This document shows positions 24,417 to 34,011 of a stretch of DNA of 50,875 nt, one piece after another. The notes beneath the pieces are model-generated. The model saw only the letters and a list, made by a program, of their open reading frames with translations. It was not told the DNA's origin and made no database searches. A program made the position numbers and the translations under genes. The stretch spans positions 1 through 50,875 of the forward strand of contig JASJCJ010000013.1 in NCBI GenBank assembly GCA_030066045.1, in the 5' to 3' direction. The first letter of the stretch is position 1. Each line of letters opens with the position of its first letter. The stretch comes from Calothrix sp. MO_167.B12 (GTDB lineage Bacteria > Cyanobacteriota > Cyanobacteriia > Cyanobacteriales > Nostocaceae).

Positions 24417-25577
24417 CTACAAACTGGCAGTAGTTGCTTGGCGAGCGGATTGCATTGATTCCACAAATTTGGCAAATAAATAATCTGCGTCGTGGGGACC
24501 GGGACTAGCTTCGGGGTGGTACTGGACCGAGAAAATAGGTAAGGATTTATGACGTAATCCAGCTACGGTGCGATCGTTGAGATTGAAATGGCTGATTTCC
24601 ACTGTATTGGGTAAAGAATCTGGGTTAATGGCAAAACTATGGTTTTGACTGGTAATCTCTACCTGTTGTTGTAAACCTGCTGGTTGATTTAATCCCCGGT
24701 GCCCAAATTTGAGTTTAAAAGTGTCTGCTCCTAAAGCATGACCTAAAATTTGGTGTCCCATGCAAATGCCAAACATCGGCTTTTCTGCTGCTAACAAGGT
24801 TTTGACAGAGTTGATACCCTCAGTTACAGCACTTGGATCTCCCGGTCCATTGGAAAGAAAAATACCGTCTGGATTATACTTGAGAATTTCTTCAACAGGA
24901 GTATTGGCAGGAACAACTATCACACGACAGCCATAGGCCGCTAAACGGCGCAGAATATTTCGTTTTACTCCAAAATCCAGAGCTACTACCGTCAAGGTCT
25001 CTTGGAGATTTTCCTTAGCATCTGGGTTAAATTCCCAAGTTGGGTTGGTGGCTTCAGACCATTCATAAACTGTTGGGGTGGTGACCTCGCGCACAAGATT
25101 TAATCCTTCCATATTGGGAGCTGCTTGCACTTGTTCGAGCAGTTCTGCTTCATCTAGTATTTCTGTGGAAATACCACCATTCATGGCTCCGAACATCCGA
25201 ATTTTGCGGGTCAGGGCGCGGGTATCAATGCCAAAGATTCCGGGGATATGATGTTGCTTGAGGTAATCGGGCAAAGACTGGGTAGAACGCCAATTACTTG
25301 GTTGATGACAAATATTACGGGCGATCGCTCCCCTAACTTGAGGAGCGATCGCTTCTTCATCTTCTGGATTCACACCCGTGTTACCCAACTCCGGATAAGT
25401 AAAAATCACTATTTGACCGCAGTAACTCGGATCTGTTAGTACTTCCTGGTAACCAGTAATACCAGTATTGAAGACTACTTCCCCAATCGTGGTGACGGTG
25501 GCACCAAAAGACCAACCGCGATAAGCGGTTCCGTCTGCTAGGACAAGCAGGGCTGGGATTGCATCAGAAAGGGGCAT
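24417..25577 (-). CDS. carA: Carbamoyl-phosphate synthase small subunit
   Basis: About 386 aa. The N-terminal CPSase domain ([34 protein letters not shown]) is followed by a class I glutamine amidotransferase whose nucleophile is Cys272 in [13 protein letters not shown] and whose His/Glu lie in [13 protein letters not shown]. It hydrolyses glutamine and passes ammonia to CarB for arginine and pyrimidine synthesis. carB is not in the window, which is common in cyanobacteria. I use ATG 25577; TTG 25583 is an alternative two codons upstream. Confidence 0.96.
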   Translation of the reverse strand: MPLSDAIPALLVLADGTAYRGWSFGATVTTIGEVVFNTGITGYQEVLTDPSYCGQIVIFTYPELGNTGVNPEDEEAIAPQVRGAIARNICHQPSNWRSTQSLPDYLKQHHIPGIFGIDTRALTRKIRMFGAMNGGISTEILDEAELLEQVQAAPNMEGLNLVREVTTPTVYEWSEATNPTWEFNPDAKENLQETLTVVALDFGVKRNILRRLAAYGCRVIVVPANTPVEEILKYNPDGIFLSNGPGDPSAVTEGINSVKTLLAAEKPMFGICMGHQILGHALGADTFKLKFGHRGLNQPAGLQQQVEITSQNHSFAINPDSLPNTVEISHFNLNDRTVAGLRHKSLPIFSVQYHPEASPGPHDADYLFAKFVESMQSARQATTASL

Positions 25578-25606
25578 AAGCAATTAGTAAATGATACAGA
25601 TTGAAT

Positions 25607-25634
25607 CAGGCAGGAGGCAGGAGGCAGGAGGCAG
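25607..25634. repeat. GAGGCAG heptamer array
   Basis: About four tandem copies of a 7-base unit just upstream of carA. Confidence 0.9.
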
Positions 25635-26113
25635 TCCCGATGAAAAAAATTTTTCACCATCCATCAAGGATGAAAGTGATTTTCCTCTAATCACTTCTAA
25701 CTCCTTATTCCTAACTCCTCACTTTCAAGCTAGGAGGGGGCAATTAGGGAACTCCAGGAAATAAATTATCCCACAAGAGGGGTTGACAGTTGACAGTGAA
25801 TTTTACACGTTTTGTTGCCTGATAACTATGGGATGTTTTTTGATCTGGAAATCCTTTAAGATTCCTATATTTTTCATCCCCAATCAACCGGATGACGCGC
25901 TTAAGCGGGGACACACCGGACGCGGAGCACTCTGTGTCCGGTGCCCCGTGTCCGGGGCGATAAGCCCCAAGGGTCCTCCTCCCCCATCAAAATCTGCGAT
26001 TTGATGGCTACCGATTGGTGGGCACCTCAAGCCCCACCACATCGGTGTCTCCGGGTCTCCCCCTCTCCGCGTCTGGTGCGTCTCTTCTTGACGTTGATGT
26101 TGCCAAGGAACCC

Positions 26114-26295
26114 TAGGGACTGTTTTCAAACTGATTCGTAGGTTGGGTAGAACGAAGTGAAACCCAACAAGTCTAACGAAGAATGTTGGGTTTCGTCCCT
26201 CAAACGCCACTTCTCTCAACGCGGGGAACCCGCGCACAAGAGTGGCTCCCCAACCTACAATTTATGCCAATTTTGGGTTTGAAAACACGCCCTAG
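26114..26295. repeat. MITE-like repeat, GGGCGTGTTTTCAAA family, copy 1
   Basis: Ends CTAGGGACTGTTTTCAAAC and GTTTGAAAACACGCCCTAG are near-perfect inverted repeats with a CTAG at each edge. A second copy is at 44236-44405. Confidence 0.75.
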
Positions 26296-26421
26296 TGGTT
26301 TGTCCTATTAATTTTGATAGCTTATTGTAGTGCAGGTCCAAAGCCAGTTTCCTTACACCAGGGAGCGAGACGCTCCCACTACAATTGTTTACTTGTCAGA
26401 ATTAATGCAATGAACTACTAG
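26292..26421. repeat. MITE-like repeat, CTAG-target family, copy 2
   Basis: CTAG at both edges, ends CTAGTGGTTTGTCC and ATGAACTACTAG, and the internal GGGAGCGAGACGCTCCC hairpin. It shares its left CTAG with the neighbouring MITE. Confidence 0.7.
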
Positions 26422-26540
26422 ATCATGAGTTTATGTTTTTGAGGTGGCTTGGGGGAGTCCATGTATTCCTCAAACTAATTGTAGGGATTCAATGTCCCTA
26501 TTAGTCATTTACTAGTTTCGTATTTGTGAGTAAATTATGT

Positions 26541-26820
26541 ATCATTGAGGGAATTCATCAATGTTTGGACTGTGGACATATCACAGACAGGGATGTTGCT
26601 AGTGGACAAGTAATTCGTAATTGGGGATTAAGTACCGTGGGACACATGGGAGTTGAAAGTGCCTGTGCAGTCAGTCTGCCAGGGACTGGGAAATCTCAGC
26701 CTAGGTCAGAGGTGAAACCAGGAAATCCTCAAAGTGATGCGGGGAAGACCCCATCACAATCACAAGATTTGGTAGGGGAGGATGTCACTATTTCCGAGTT
26801 TTCACCCCAATTAATGAAAA
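26541..26820 (+). pseudogene. Decayed C-terminus of a TnpB (IS200/IS605 OrfB) transposase
   Basis: In the frame of the downstream protease, residues CLDCGHITDRDVAS and RNWGLSTVGHMGVESA match the end of cyanobacterial TnpB proteins (second CxxC of the zinc finger, the DRD of RuvC motif III, then GLSTVGHTG). The rest of TnpB is missing. The tail continues in frame with PGTGKSQPRSEVKPGNPQ and, without a stop, into the protease gene. It is a fossil rather than a working transposase. Confidence 0.75.
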
Positions 26821-26906
26821 ATTTAGAATCAACTCGGTCAAATCTGGAAAAAAACAGTGGGAACCCTGGATTTTTGGTTCCCAGACGGGTAAAATCACAA
26901 GTCACT

Positions 26907-28022
26907 ATGCATAAATCTTTGTTATCCCGTGCAGCACTAATTTTCATTTCAACTACACTCTCGGCTGTGGGTGTTGCTTGTAGTATCAAAGACCAAAAAA
27001 TAAGTACTACTGGCAATCAAGGTCAACCCATCTCTAACTCTGGGAGTGTATCACAACCTGCTGCTGAGTCGAATGCAACCGCAGCACCTGTAACTGTAGA
27101 AACACAACCCAGTCCCAATCAAAATATTCCCTTTGAACCCACTGCTTTTGAACTTGCTTTAGATAAAGCATCTGGTGCTTTGAGCATTAGTCAATCTGCA
27201 CAATCAATAGATGATTGGAAATTAGTCGCTAATCAATACCAAGATGCTCTTGTATTGATGCAGAAGGTTACAAAAGATAGTCCCTACTTTGACAGTGCTC
27301 AGACCAAAATTAGGGAATATCAACGCCAAATTAAATATGCCCAAGAAAAAACCAAACCTCCTCAACAAACTCCACCTGTAGTCGTGAATGTGCCTAAAAA
27401 GGCAGCGGCTGTTATTCCCATTCCCCCCCCAACTCAACCACAGCCAGTCAAATTACCCGTTAAATTACCCCCTCCTTCACCTACCTCAATTCCAATTCCG
27501 GTTCCATCTCCCAATTCCGAATTGTCTCCTCCAGAGTTACTCCAGAAGGCCGAAAAGCCCCAGGAACTTCAAAAGGTATTTACAGCCCCCATTACAAGGC
27601 GTATAGGAGGTACACCCATTGTTCAAGTCACCTTTAATGGCAACCGCCAATTTGAGATGATTTTGGATACTGGAGCTAGTGGGACTGTAATTACGCAAAA
27701 GATGGCAAAGGCTTTGGAAGTAATACCAGTGGGAACAGCCAAGGCAAATACAGCCAGTGCTAAGGGTGTAGAATTTCCCATTGGCTATGTTAATTCCATT
27801 GAAATTGAGGGAGCTAGAGTGAATCGGGTGGCAGTGGCAATTGCCGGCTCGGAATTAGAAACAGGACTGCTTGGACATGACTTTTTTGGCAATTACGATA
27901 TCACCATCAAGCGTAACAGTGTGGAGTTTCGCCCCCGTACAGAATCACCAATTAATTCTGGAGAAAGCGGACTAGCTGTTCCAGTTTTTCCCAAGCCGAG
28001 CCACTATGGAGAATCTCCTTAG
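26907..28022 (+). CDS. Retropepsin-like aspartic protease lipoprotein
   Basis: About 371 aa from ATG 26907, where a typical signal peptide begins ([20 protein letters not shown], then VGVAC, a lipobox-like site). A helical region (residues about 75-145) and a Pro-rich linker follow. The C-terminal domain is a retroviral-type aspartic protease: [26 protein letters not shown] holds the catalytic DTGAS, with [14 protein letters not shown] near the end. Proteins of this type probably act as homodimers in the periplasm. The frame is open from GTG 26526, giving a 498-aa reading that would include a TnpB relic; I prefer the shorter form because the signal peptide would otherwise be internal. Its 3' end overlaps trpD. 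Confidence 0.82.
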   Translation: MHKSLLSRAALIFISTTLSAVGVACSIKDQKISTTGNQGQPISNSGSVSQPAAESNATAAPVTVETQPSPNQNIPFEPTAFELALDKASGALSISQSAQSIDDWKLVANQYQDALVLMQKVTKDSPYFDSAQTKIREYQRQIKYAQEKTKPPQQTPPVVVNVPKKAAAVIPIPPPTQPQPVKLPVKLPPPSPTSIPIPVPSPNSELSPPELLQKAEKPQELQKVFTAPITRRIGGTPIVQVTFNGNRQFEMILDTGASGTVITQKMAKALEVIPVGTAKANTASAKGVEFPIGYVNSIEIEGARVNRVAVAIAGSELETGLLGHDFFGNYDITIKRNSVEFRPRTESPINSGESGLAVPVFPKPSHYGESP

Positions 28023-29043
28023 CTAATTTAATCCCTGTGCTATGGGACATCAGGGGTACTGCTCCCCCTACCTGTAGGGCTAAGGATGCATTTAATGCCA
28101 CTACATCTTGTTGAGCCTGGGTGCCTCCACCTTGAAGAATTGCTTTGAGGATTGCCCCATTTTCTGCCACATCTCCGCCCTGTAATGCGGTTGTGGGAGC
28201 AGGAGTTAATCCTAATTCTGAAGGACTTAAGGTAGTTAACTTGACTTCACCATCAGCTAAAACTGCCAGATCTGTAATATCTGCCAAACCAGCCTCATCC
28301 AGCTTTTCTCGCCCATGCAGTACAATTGCCTTCTGTTTATCTAGTTGTTGTAAAGCCTGGGCAATGGTTCCTAGTAATGTGGGATCGAATACCCCAATAA
28401 TTTGTCCAGTAGGATTCAGAGGATTTACTAGGGGTCCGAGTAAATTAAATACCGTTCTCACTTTCAAGTTTTTCCGTAACTGAGCCACAGACTTGAGGGC
28501 GGGATGCCAACCCGGAGCAAATAAAAAGGTGATTCCCACCTCTGAGAGAGCAGCTTGTACTTGTTCGCTACTCGCCCCTAAATTAATACCTAGGGCTTCC
28601 AATACATCGGCACTACCCACACGGCTAGATGCAGAACGATTACCATGTTTAGCAACAGGGATGCCATAGGCTGCTGCCACAAATGCTACAGCAGTGGAAA
28701 TATTAAAGGTGGATGCCCCATCTCCTCCCGTTCCACAGGTATCAATCACAGGGGTTGACATTACAGGAAGATTAGATAATTGTCCTTGTCCTCCTAGAGA
28801 TTGAGATTGCAAAACATTCGCCATTCCAGCTAATTCTGTGGCAGAAATTCCTTTGAGTTGTAATGCAATTAAGATTGCCCCTGATAATTCCGGGGAAATG
28901 GCATCTTGGAGCCACCCTTGCATCAATGTCGCAGCTTCATCACAGGAGAGTGATTTTCCTAACAACAGTTTCTGCAATAATTCTTGTTGCCATGGTAAGG
29001 ATACAGATGCAATACTGGGGCTACTGATGGATTCTTTAATCAT
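27952..29043 (-). CDS. trpD: Anthranilate phosphoribosyltransferase
   Basis: A 363-aa enzyme transferring phosphoribose from PRPP to anthranilate, the second step of tryptophan synthesis. The PRPP loop [38 protein letters not shown] and [36 protein letters not shown] are family signatures, and [10 protein letters not shown] follows. The length is usual. The last 71 bases overlap, tail to tail, the 3' end of the aspartic protease gene. No other trp genes are adjacent, in line with the scattered trp genes of cyanobacteria. Confidence 0.96.
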   Translation of the reverse strand: MIKESISSPSIASVSLPWQQELLQKLLLGKSLSCDEAATLMQGWLQDAISPELSGAILIALQLKGISATELAGMANVLQSQSLGGQGQLSNLPVMSTPVIDTCGTGGDGASTFNISTAVAFVAAAYGIPVAKHGNRSASSRVGSADVLEALGINLGASSEQVQAALSEVGITFLFAPGWHPALKSVAQLRKNLKVRTVFNLLGPLVNPLNPTGQIIGVFDPTLLGTIAQALQQLDKQKAIVLHGREKLDEAGLADITDLAVLADGEVKLTTLSPSELGLTPAPTTALQGGDVAENGAILKAILQGGGTQAQQDVVALNASLALQVGGAVPLMSHSTGIKLAKEILHSGSAWEKLEQLVRFLQN

Positions 29044-29422
29044 TAGTAATGTAGATCAGGCTATCTTCTCAGTAATTTTACATTTACCCGAAGGGCAGTT
29101 ACTCTATTTGGGGAGACCTCAAGTAGATTCACTAATTTATCCCCGTAGTAACTTACGCTTTTTTATCGCAATCAGTAATTCTACTATTGCCGCATTGATC
29201 AAAAAAGAATTATCACATAATTAATAAATCATTTAAAATCTAAAATTAAATTATTGATCTTAATTATTTACAAGTAATGTTTAAAATCGATTAGATTGAA
29301 TTCAATATGTAGCAATCCCATATGAATTGTGAAAATATTCCCCTGACTAATCTCCTTCTTGCTCAATCAGGACAATTGGAGTGAAATTATAGGGTGCTCA
29401 TAATAAATAAATATTTCTAATT
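29044..29422. other. Intergenic region between divergent trpD and histidine kinase genes
   Basis: About 380 AT-rich bases that should carry both promoters. A plus-strand frame stays open to 29224 but it begins antisense to trpD and has no recognisable content. No repeat noted. Confidence 0.45.
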
Positions 29423-32074
29423 ATGATAAACACACCCCCTGTAATGATCTGGATGGCTCGATGCGACCAATTTTATCATTATTTTAATCAGCTTTGGCTA
29501 CAATTTACTGGTCGTAATATGGCACAAGAACAGGGTAATGGCTGGCTTTTTGGAGTCCATCCAGAGGATAGAAATCATTGCCAAAATATATATTTGTCTG
29601 CTAGCGATCGCCGAGAAAAATTTCAACGGCAATACAGACTGTTGAATGCTGAGGGAGAGTATTGCTGGATATTAGATACTGCTGCTCCTCAGTTCGCTGA
29701 AGATGGCAGCTTTACAGGTTATATCGGCTACTGTGTTGATATTACAGAAATTAAAAATGAGAATATACAATTAAAAACAGAGATAGCATACCTTAAACAA
29801 GTTAGGGATCAATCACTATATCAAGATCAAGAAAAAACAGAGTCACAAAATTTATCCGCACAGCATTGGCAAATGTTGTTTGTCGAGCATGAAACAACAA
29901 ACAAACAAACTCAGCCAGTATGGGTGGATTCTTGGCAAAACCACCCAACATTAGGACCTTTCGCAACACAACCAGCTACTGTCAATGTCCACGAGTTGGA
30001 AGAGAAAACAGACCATGAAGGTAGAGAGAGCCGAGAGCAGTCACAATTATTGATCCAGCAATTACAAAGTAAAATACCTGTAAAAGTTGATCAACATCAA
30101 ACTTTAATTTCAGTAATGGAAAATATTACTGATTTTATTGCTATAGCTTGCTTATCAGGAAAGCTATTATTTTTGAATTCTGGGGGAATAAAGCTGGTAG
30201 GTTTAGCAAATGGAGAGCAGATAGAAAGTAAAAAATTATCTGATTTCCTATGTTCGGAAGATGGTGAGCTATTTGATAATGAAATTTTAAGTGTGGCGAT
30301 CGCTACAGGTCATTGGCAAGGTGAATTATGCTTACAAAATTTGTCTACAGGTCAAGAAATTCCTGTAACATATCATTTATTTGCGATCGCTAATCCCCAG
30401 ACTAACGAACCAACCAATTTAGCAGTTATTGCCAGGGATCTCACAGAACAAAAAAATACAGAAGAATCCTTACATCAACTAGATGCTCAGTATCGTCGTT
30501 TAATTAAAACCTCTGCAGAACGGACTAAAGCCATTCTGAATATTTTAACTGCCAAAGCAACAGCAGAACTACAGCGTCAGCGCACAGAAGAAGCCTTACG
30601 CAAATCAGAAAAACAATTTAGAGAAGTGGCTTCTAAAGAGGCTTTACTCAATTGTCTGGCTAGTCAAATCCGTGCTTCCCTAGATATTAATAAAATTTTA
30701 GAAACTGCTGTCCAACAAATTCGCCGCTTGTTAAAAACAGATCGCTGCTATTTCGTTTGGTACAGACAACATGGCGACACACCCCACTGGGAAATTGTCA
30801 ACGAAGCGAAAAATACCGATTTGGACAGTTTACTAGATATTGTTGGCAGTAATCAGCAAATTGCATTAATTTCTCAGAAGATATTAGATCAAGATGTCAT
30901 TCGCGTTGATGATGTCCAAACCATGTCAGACCCTCAGGAGCGAGAATTATTCCTGTCCCTGGGCTTTACAGCTTTTTTATCTCTGCCAATCCATACTCAA
31001 TTTGGGGAGATTGGAGCCTTTGGTTGTATCAATTCTACTAGCTCTCGACCTTGGCAAGATAGTGAAATTTCATTACTCCTAGCAGCAGCAGATCAAGTGG
31101 CAATCGCTATTAACCAAGCAGAACTCTACAAACAAAGTCGGACTGCGGCTCAACTAGCCCAAGAAAAGGCACAAAAACTTGAGGAAACCCTCAAAGAGTT
31201 ACAAACCACCCAAGCTCAATTGGTTCAAAGCGAAAAAATGTCTAGCTTAGGACAATTAGTGGCTGGTATTGCCCATGAAATCAATAATCCTGTCAATTTT
31301 ATTCATGGAAATATTAATCACGCTAGACAAGTAACTCAAGATTTACTGGGCTTAGTAAAAATGTACCAAGAATATTATCCAGACCCAGTACCAGAAATTG
31401 AATCAGAAATTGAGGCGGTTGATTTGGAATTTATTTGCGATGATTTACCTAAGCTCCTCACTTCCATGAGAATGGGTACGGATCGCATTCGCGAGATTGT
31501 TCTCTCTTTACGTAATTTTTCCCGTCTCGATCAAGCTGACATGAAAGCTGTGAATATTCATGAAGGCATTGATAGTACTTTATTACTATTACAAAATCGC
31601 CTCAAAGCCCAACCAGAACGCATAGAAATTCAAGTTATTAAAGAATATGGGGATCTGCCATTGGTGCAGTGTTATGCAGGGCAGTTGAATCAAGTATTTA
31701 TGAACTTACTAGCAAATGCGATTGATTCCCTAGAAGAGTTGATAGAGAATTCCCAGCAATTGGGTAATTCTTCATTGTTGAATGTCGAAAAAGTACCAGA
31801 ATTCACGCCTCAAATAAGTATTATTACTGAAACAAAAGACCAGCTAGCCTTAATTCGTATAGCTGATAATGGTCTGGGAATAACACCAGAAGTCCAACAA
31901 CGCCTATTCGATCCGTTCTATACCACCAAAGCAGTAGGTAAAGGTACTGGTATGGGCTTATCAATCAGTTACAGCATTGTTGTGGAAAAGCATAAGGGTC
32001 AATTACAATGCATATCTGAACCTGGGACAGGGGCAGAATTTGTCGTTGCTATTCCTTTAGAACAAAAAAGATAA
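29423..32074 (+). CDS. Sensor histidine kinase with PAS and GAF domains
   Basis: An 883-aa cytosolic kinase with no membrane segment. Order: PAS (about 5-110, ending FTGYIGYCVDITEIK), a linker, a second PAS (about 230-345, ending LAVIARDLTEQKN), a coiled coil, GAF (about 405-560, RLLKTDRCYFVWYRQ...), a second coiled coil, then the kinase. The phospho-accepting His is His618 in GIAHEINNPVNF, and the ATP-binding part shows NLLANAIDSLEE (N box), DNGLGITP (G1), FDPFYTTK and GKGTGMGLSIS (G2). This HAMP-less PAS-GAF-HisKA form is common in cyanobacteria. No response regulator is adjacent. Confidence 0.93.
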   Translation: MINTPPVMIWMARCDQFYHYFNQLWLQFTGRNMAQEQGNGWLFGVHPEDRNHCQNIYLSASDRREKFQRQYRLLNAEGEYCWILDTAAPQFAEDGSFTGYIGYCVDITEIKNENIQLKTEIAYLKQVRDQSLYQDQEKTESQNLSAQHWQMLFVEHETTNKQTQPVWVDSWQNHPTLGPFATQPATVNVHELEEKTDHEGRESREQSQLLIQQLQSKIPVKVDQHQTLISVMENITDFIAIACLSGKLLFLNSGGIKLVGLANGEQIESKKLSDFLCSEDGELFDNEILSVAIATGHWQGELCLQNLSTGQEIPVTYHLFAIANPQTNEPTNLAVIARDLTEQKNTEESLHQLDAQYRRLIKTSAERTKAILNILTAKATAELQRQRTEEALRKSEKQFREVASKEALLNCLASQIRASLDINKILETAVQQIRRLLKTDRCYFVWYRQHGDTPHWEIVNEAKNTDLDSLLDIVGSNQQIALISQKILDQDVIRVDDVQTMSDPQERELFLSLGFTAFLSLPIHTQFGEIGAFGCINSTSSRPWQDSEISLLLAAADQVAIAINQAELYKQSRTAAQLAQEKAQKLEETLKELQTTQAQLVQSEKMSSLGQLVAGIAHEINNPVNFIHGNINHARQVTQDLLGLVKMYQEYYPDPVPEIESEIEAVDLEFICDDLPKLLTSMRMGTDRIREIVLSLRNFSRLDQADMKAVNIHEGIDSTLLLLQNRLKAQPERIEIQVIKEYGDLPLVQCYAGQLNQVFMNLLANAIDSLEELIENSQQLGNSSLLNVEKVPEFTPQISIITETKDQLALIRIADNGLGITPEVQQRLFDPFYTTKAVGKGTGMGLSISYSIVVEKHKGQLQCISEPGTGAEFVVAIPLEQKR

Positions 32075-32609
32075 AGTTAAACCTCACCCTCGCTTTTTAC
32101 TGCGTAAAAATCTTTCCCTCTCCTTATTAAGGAGAGGGATGTCTGTATTTTATATTAAATCCTAAGAGTTCCCTGCTTTTCTATAAACTTAGGAATTACG
32201 CAACTGGCATATTTTTTTTGTAGGGTGCGTGACAGTGGGAAAATACTTGAACGTAGCAATAAGACTTATAACGTCACGTACCAACCACCGATTGTGACAA
32301 TTGCGTAAGTCCTGAAACTTTAAATGCGTGTTCGGTAAATCTAAAATTAATGCATAGATTTTGTATTGAATTAGTCCCACTGTTGTTGATAATTAAATGA
32401 ACATTCAATATTCATCAAGTAATATTTCTTCATAAATTTATTTTATTGAACAGGGGTTAGGAGATAGGCTGTAGGGTATAGGGAAAATCTGACCGGAAAG
32501 ACGCGCCTGCAAGCCCCTGGCTTTAGACATGGGGATAAGGGCACAGAGGGTTTCAACCCCCGTGTTTTTATGATATTCTACTTTTGACACCCGATACCCC
32601 AGTATCAAA
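32075..32609. other. Intergenic region with repeats and the left end of a TnpB element
   Basis: A CCTCACCCTC long inverted repeat (32077-32142, opposite orientation to 6477), a MITE of the ACTTACGCAA family (32191-32313), an AT-rich stretch, and from about 32480 the left part of the TnpB element with a GCCCCTGGCTTTAGAC hairpin segment. Confidence 0.6.
32191..32313. repeat. MITE-like repeat, ACTTACGCAA family, copy 3 (shortened)
   Basis: Ends AGGAATTACGCAACTG and CAATTGCGTAAGTCCT are inverted repeats. The interior lacks about 45 bases relative to 18142-18308. Confidence 0.75.
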
Positions 32610-33797
32610 ATGTTTATCTACGAATTCAAAGTCTACCCCAAAGCCTCACAGATAGTCGCCATTGAAGAAGCTATTAGAACGGCTCAGTTTGTCCGTAATA
32701 AGGTACTTCGTTTTTGGATGGACAATCGGGGCGTTGGAAAAACGGAGATGTTTAGATATAACACCCTACTGAGGAAAGAGTTTAAGTTTGTAGACGATTT
32801 GAATTCTCATGCTTGCCAAACTGCTGTTGAAAGAGTTTTAAGAGCAGTCAATCGCTTTTACGACAACTGTAAGAAACAGATACCTGGCAAGAAGGGGTAT
32901 CCAAAGTTTAAAAAACACTCTCGCTCAGTAGAATACAAAGTATCGGGGTGGAAATTATCGGACTCTAGGAAACATATTGCTTTCATTGATAAGAAGGGTA
33001 TAGGCAATCTGAAGTTGATCGGTTCTAGAGATTTGAATTTCTACCAAATAAATCAAATCAAAAGAGTCAGAATACTGCGTCGTGCCGATGGGTATTACGT
33101 ACAGTTCTCAGTCAAACTAGATCCTAGAGATACAGTTGAACCTATAATCCCTAGTCAAAAAGCTGTAGGTGTTGATTTAGGTATCAAGTATTTCTTGGCT
33201 GATAGCTTGGGAAATATAGAACCTAACCCACAGTTCTACCGTCGAGGCGAACAACAATTAAACCGCCTCAATAGAAAGAAGTCTAAAAAATTCCGTAGAG
33301 GAAAACCCCAGTCCAAAAACTATCATAGAGCTAGACGCAGAGGTGCAATTAAACATTTAAAAGTAAGTAGGCAGCGAGAAGAGTTCACTAAGAGAGTAGC
33401 ACTCCGTTTAATCAAGTCTAACGACTTAGTAGCCTATGAAAATTTAAATGTAAAAGGCATGGTTAAAAATCGACGTTTATCCAAATCTATTAGTGATGCG
33501 GGTTGGTCAACTTTTCGCCGCTGGCTGGAATATTTTGGCTATAAATACGGTAAGGTCACTATTGCAGTTGCTCCTCATAACACCAGTCAAAATTGTTCTA
33601 ATTGTGGCGAAAAAGTGCAGAAGTCTCTATCTACTAGAACTCACGTTTGCCCCCATTGTAATTATGTGGAAGATAGGGACATTAATGCAGCGATCAACAT
33701 TTTGCAGAAAGCACTAAGTACCCAGGGGCACTGGGAATCTTATAAGCTTGGGGAGTTCGACCCTCTGGCGCTTGTTGGAGCAATCCTGCTCAGTTAA
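32610..33797 (+). CDS. tnpB: TnpB, RNA-guided nuclease of IS200/IS605-type transposon
   Basis: A 395-aa TnpB with an N-terminal OrfB HTH region (MFIYEFKVYPKASQ...) and the split RuvC nuclease. The catalytic acids appear intact: Asp189 in GVDLGIKYF, Glu277 in LVAYENLNVKGM and Asp357 in EDRDINAA. The zinc finger is CSNCG...CPHC (Cys329, 332, 347, 350). TnpB proteins use an omega-RNA made from the transposon right end to cut DNA next to a TAM and favour transposon retention. No TnpA is present, so mobility would depend on one acting in trans. Confidence 0.93.
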   Translation: MFIYEFKVYPKASQIVAIEEAIRTAQFVRNKVLRFWMDNRGVGKTEMFRYNTLLRKEFKFVDDLNSHACQTAVERVLRAVNRFYDNCKKQIPGKKGYPKFKKHSRSVEYKVSGWKLSDSRKHIAFIDKKGIGNLKLIGSRDLNFYQINQIKRVRILRRADGYYVQFSVKLDPRDTVEPIIPSQKAVGVDLGIKYFLADSLGNIEPNPQFYRRGEQQLNRLNRKKSKKFRRGKPQSKNYHRARRRGAIKHLKVSRQREEFTKRVALRLIKSNDLVAYENLNVKGMVKNRRLSKSISDAGWSTFRRWLEYFGYKYGKVTIAVAPHNTSQNCSNCGEKVQKSLSTRTHVCPHCNYVEDRDINAAINILQKALSTQGHWESYKLGEFDPLALVGAILLS

Positions 33798-33870
33798 GGT
33801 CGGTCTGTGAACCAAGAATCCCCTGCCTTTAACCAACGGAACCCAGTGAAGTGAGTGGAGGCATGGGGAG
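33700..33870 (+). ncRNA. Candidate omega-RNA region of the TnpB element
   Basis: In TnpB systems the guide scaffold is the 3' end of tnpB plus the right end. Here the right end has a hairpin with CCCCTGCC (33820-33827) pairing to GGCATGGGG (33860-33868) with one bulged base, and a boundary near GGGGAGTGTCAA. The extent is estimated and the guide would lie just outside the right end. Confidence 0.45.
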
Positions 33871-33941
33871 TGTCAATTTTCCACATACCATGAACGATAA
33901 ATTTGACCAAACAGTAATCGGTATCAAGCCCTTGGGAAAGT

Positions 33942-33990
33942 GATAACTGATAACTGATAACTGATAACTGATAACTGATAACTGATAACT
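33942..33990. repeat. GATAACT heptamer array, seven copies, before trmJ
   Basis: Seven perfect tandem copies followed by GAAATGA, ending 21 bases before the trmJ ATG. Shorter forms precede hisC and recJ. Confidence 0.95.
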
Positions 33991-34011
33991 GAAATGACAC
34001 AAGGGTAAGTG

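Larger units (their letters stand above)
25578..26540. other. Repeat-filled intergenic region upstream of the protease locus
   Basis: GAGGCAG heptamers at 25607-25634, a GC-richer low-complexity stretch at about 25885-26090 with repeated GGTGTCTCC/GTGTCCGG-type words, a MITE with GGGCGTGTTTTCAAA-type ends (26114-26295) enclosing AGGTTGGGT...CCAACCTAC arms, and a MITE of the CTAG family (26292-26421) sharing its end. No gene seen. Confidence 0.6.
32480..33890 (+). mobile_element. IS1341-type (IS200/IS605) element with TnpB only
   Basis: A stand-alone tnpB gene with candidate ends but no tnpA. Left of the gene is AAGCCCCTGGCTTTAGACAT followed by GGGG; right of it is a hairpin (33820-33868) ending in GGCATGGGGAGTGTCAA, the usual form of the right end in these elements. 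The exact boundaries are approximate, since such elements leave no target duplications. Confidence 0.65.

Noticed and set aside
25885-26240. ORFs on both strands in a GC-richer spacer
   Set aside because: Low-complexity repeat words and MITE arms; no conserved protein content.
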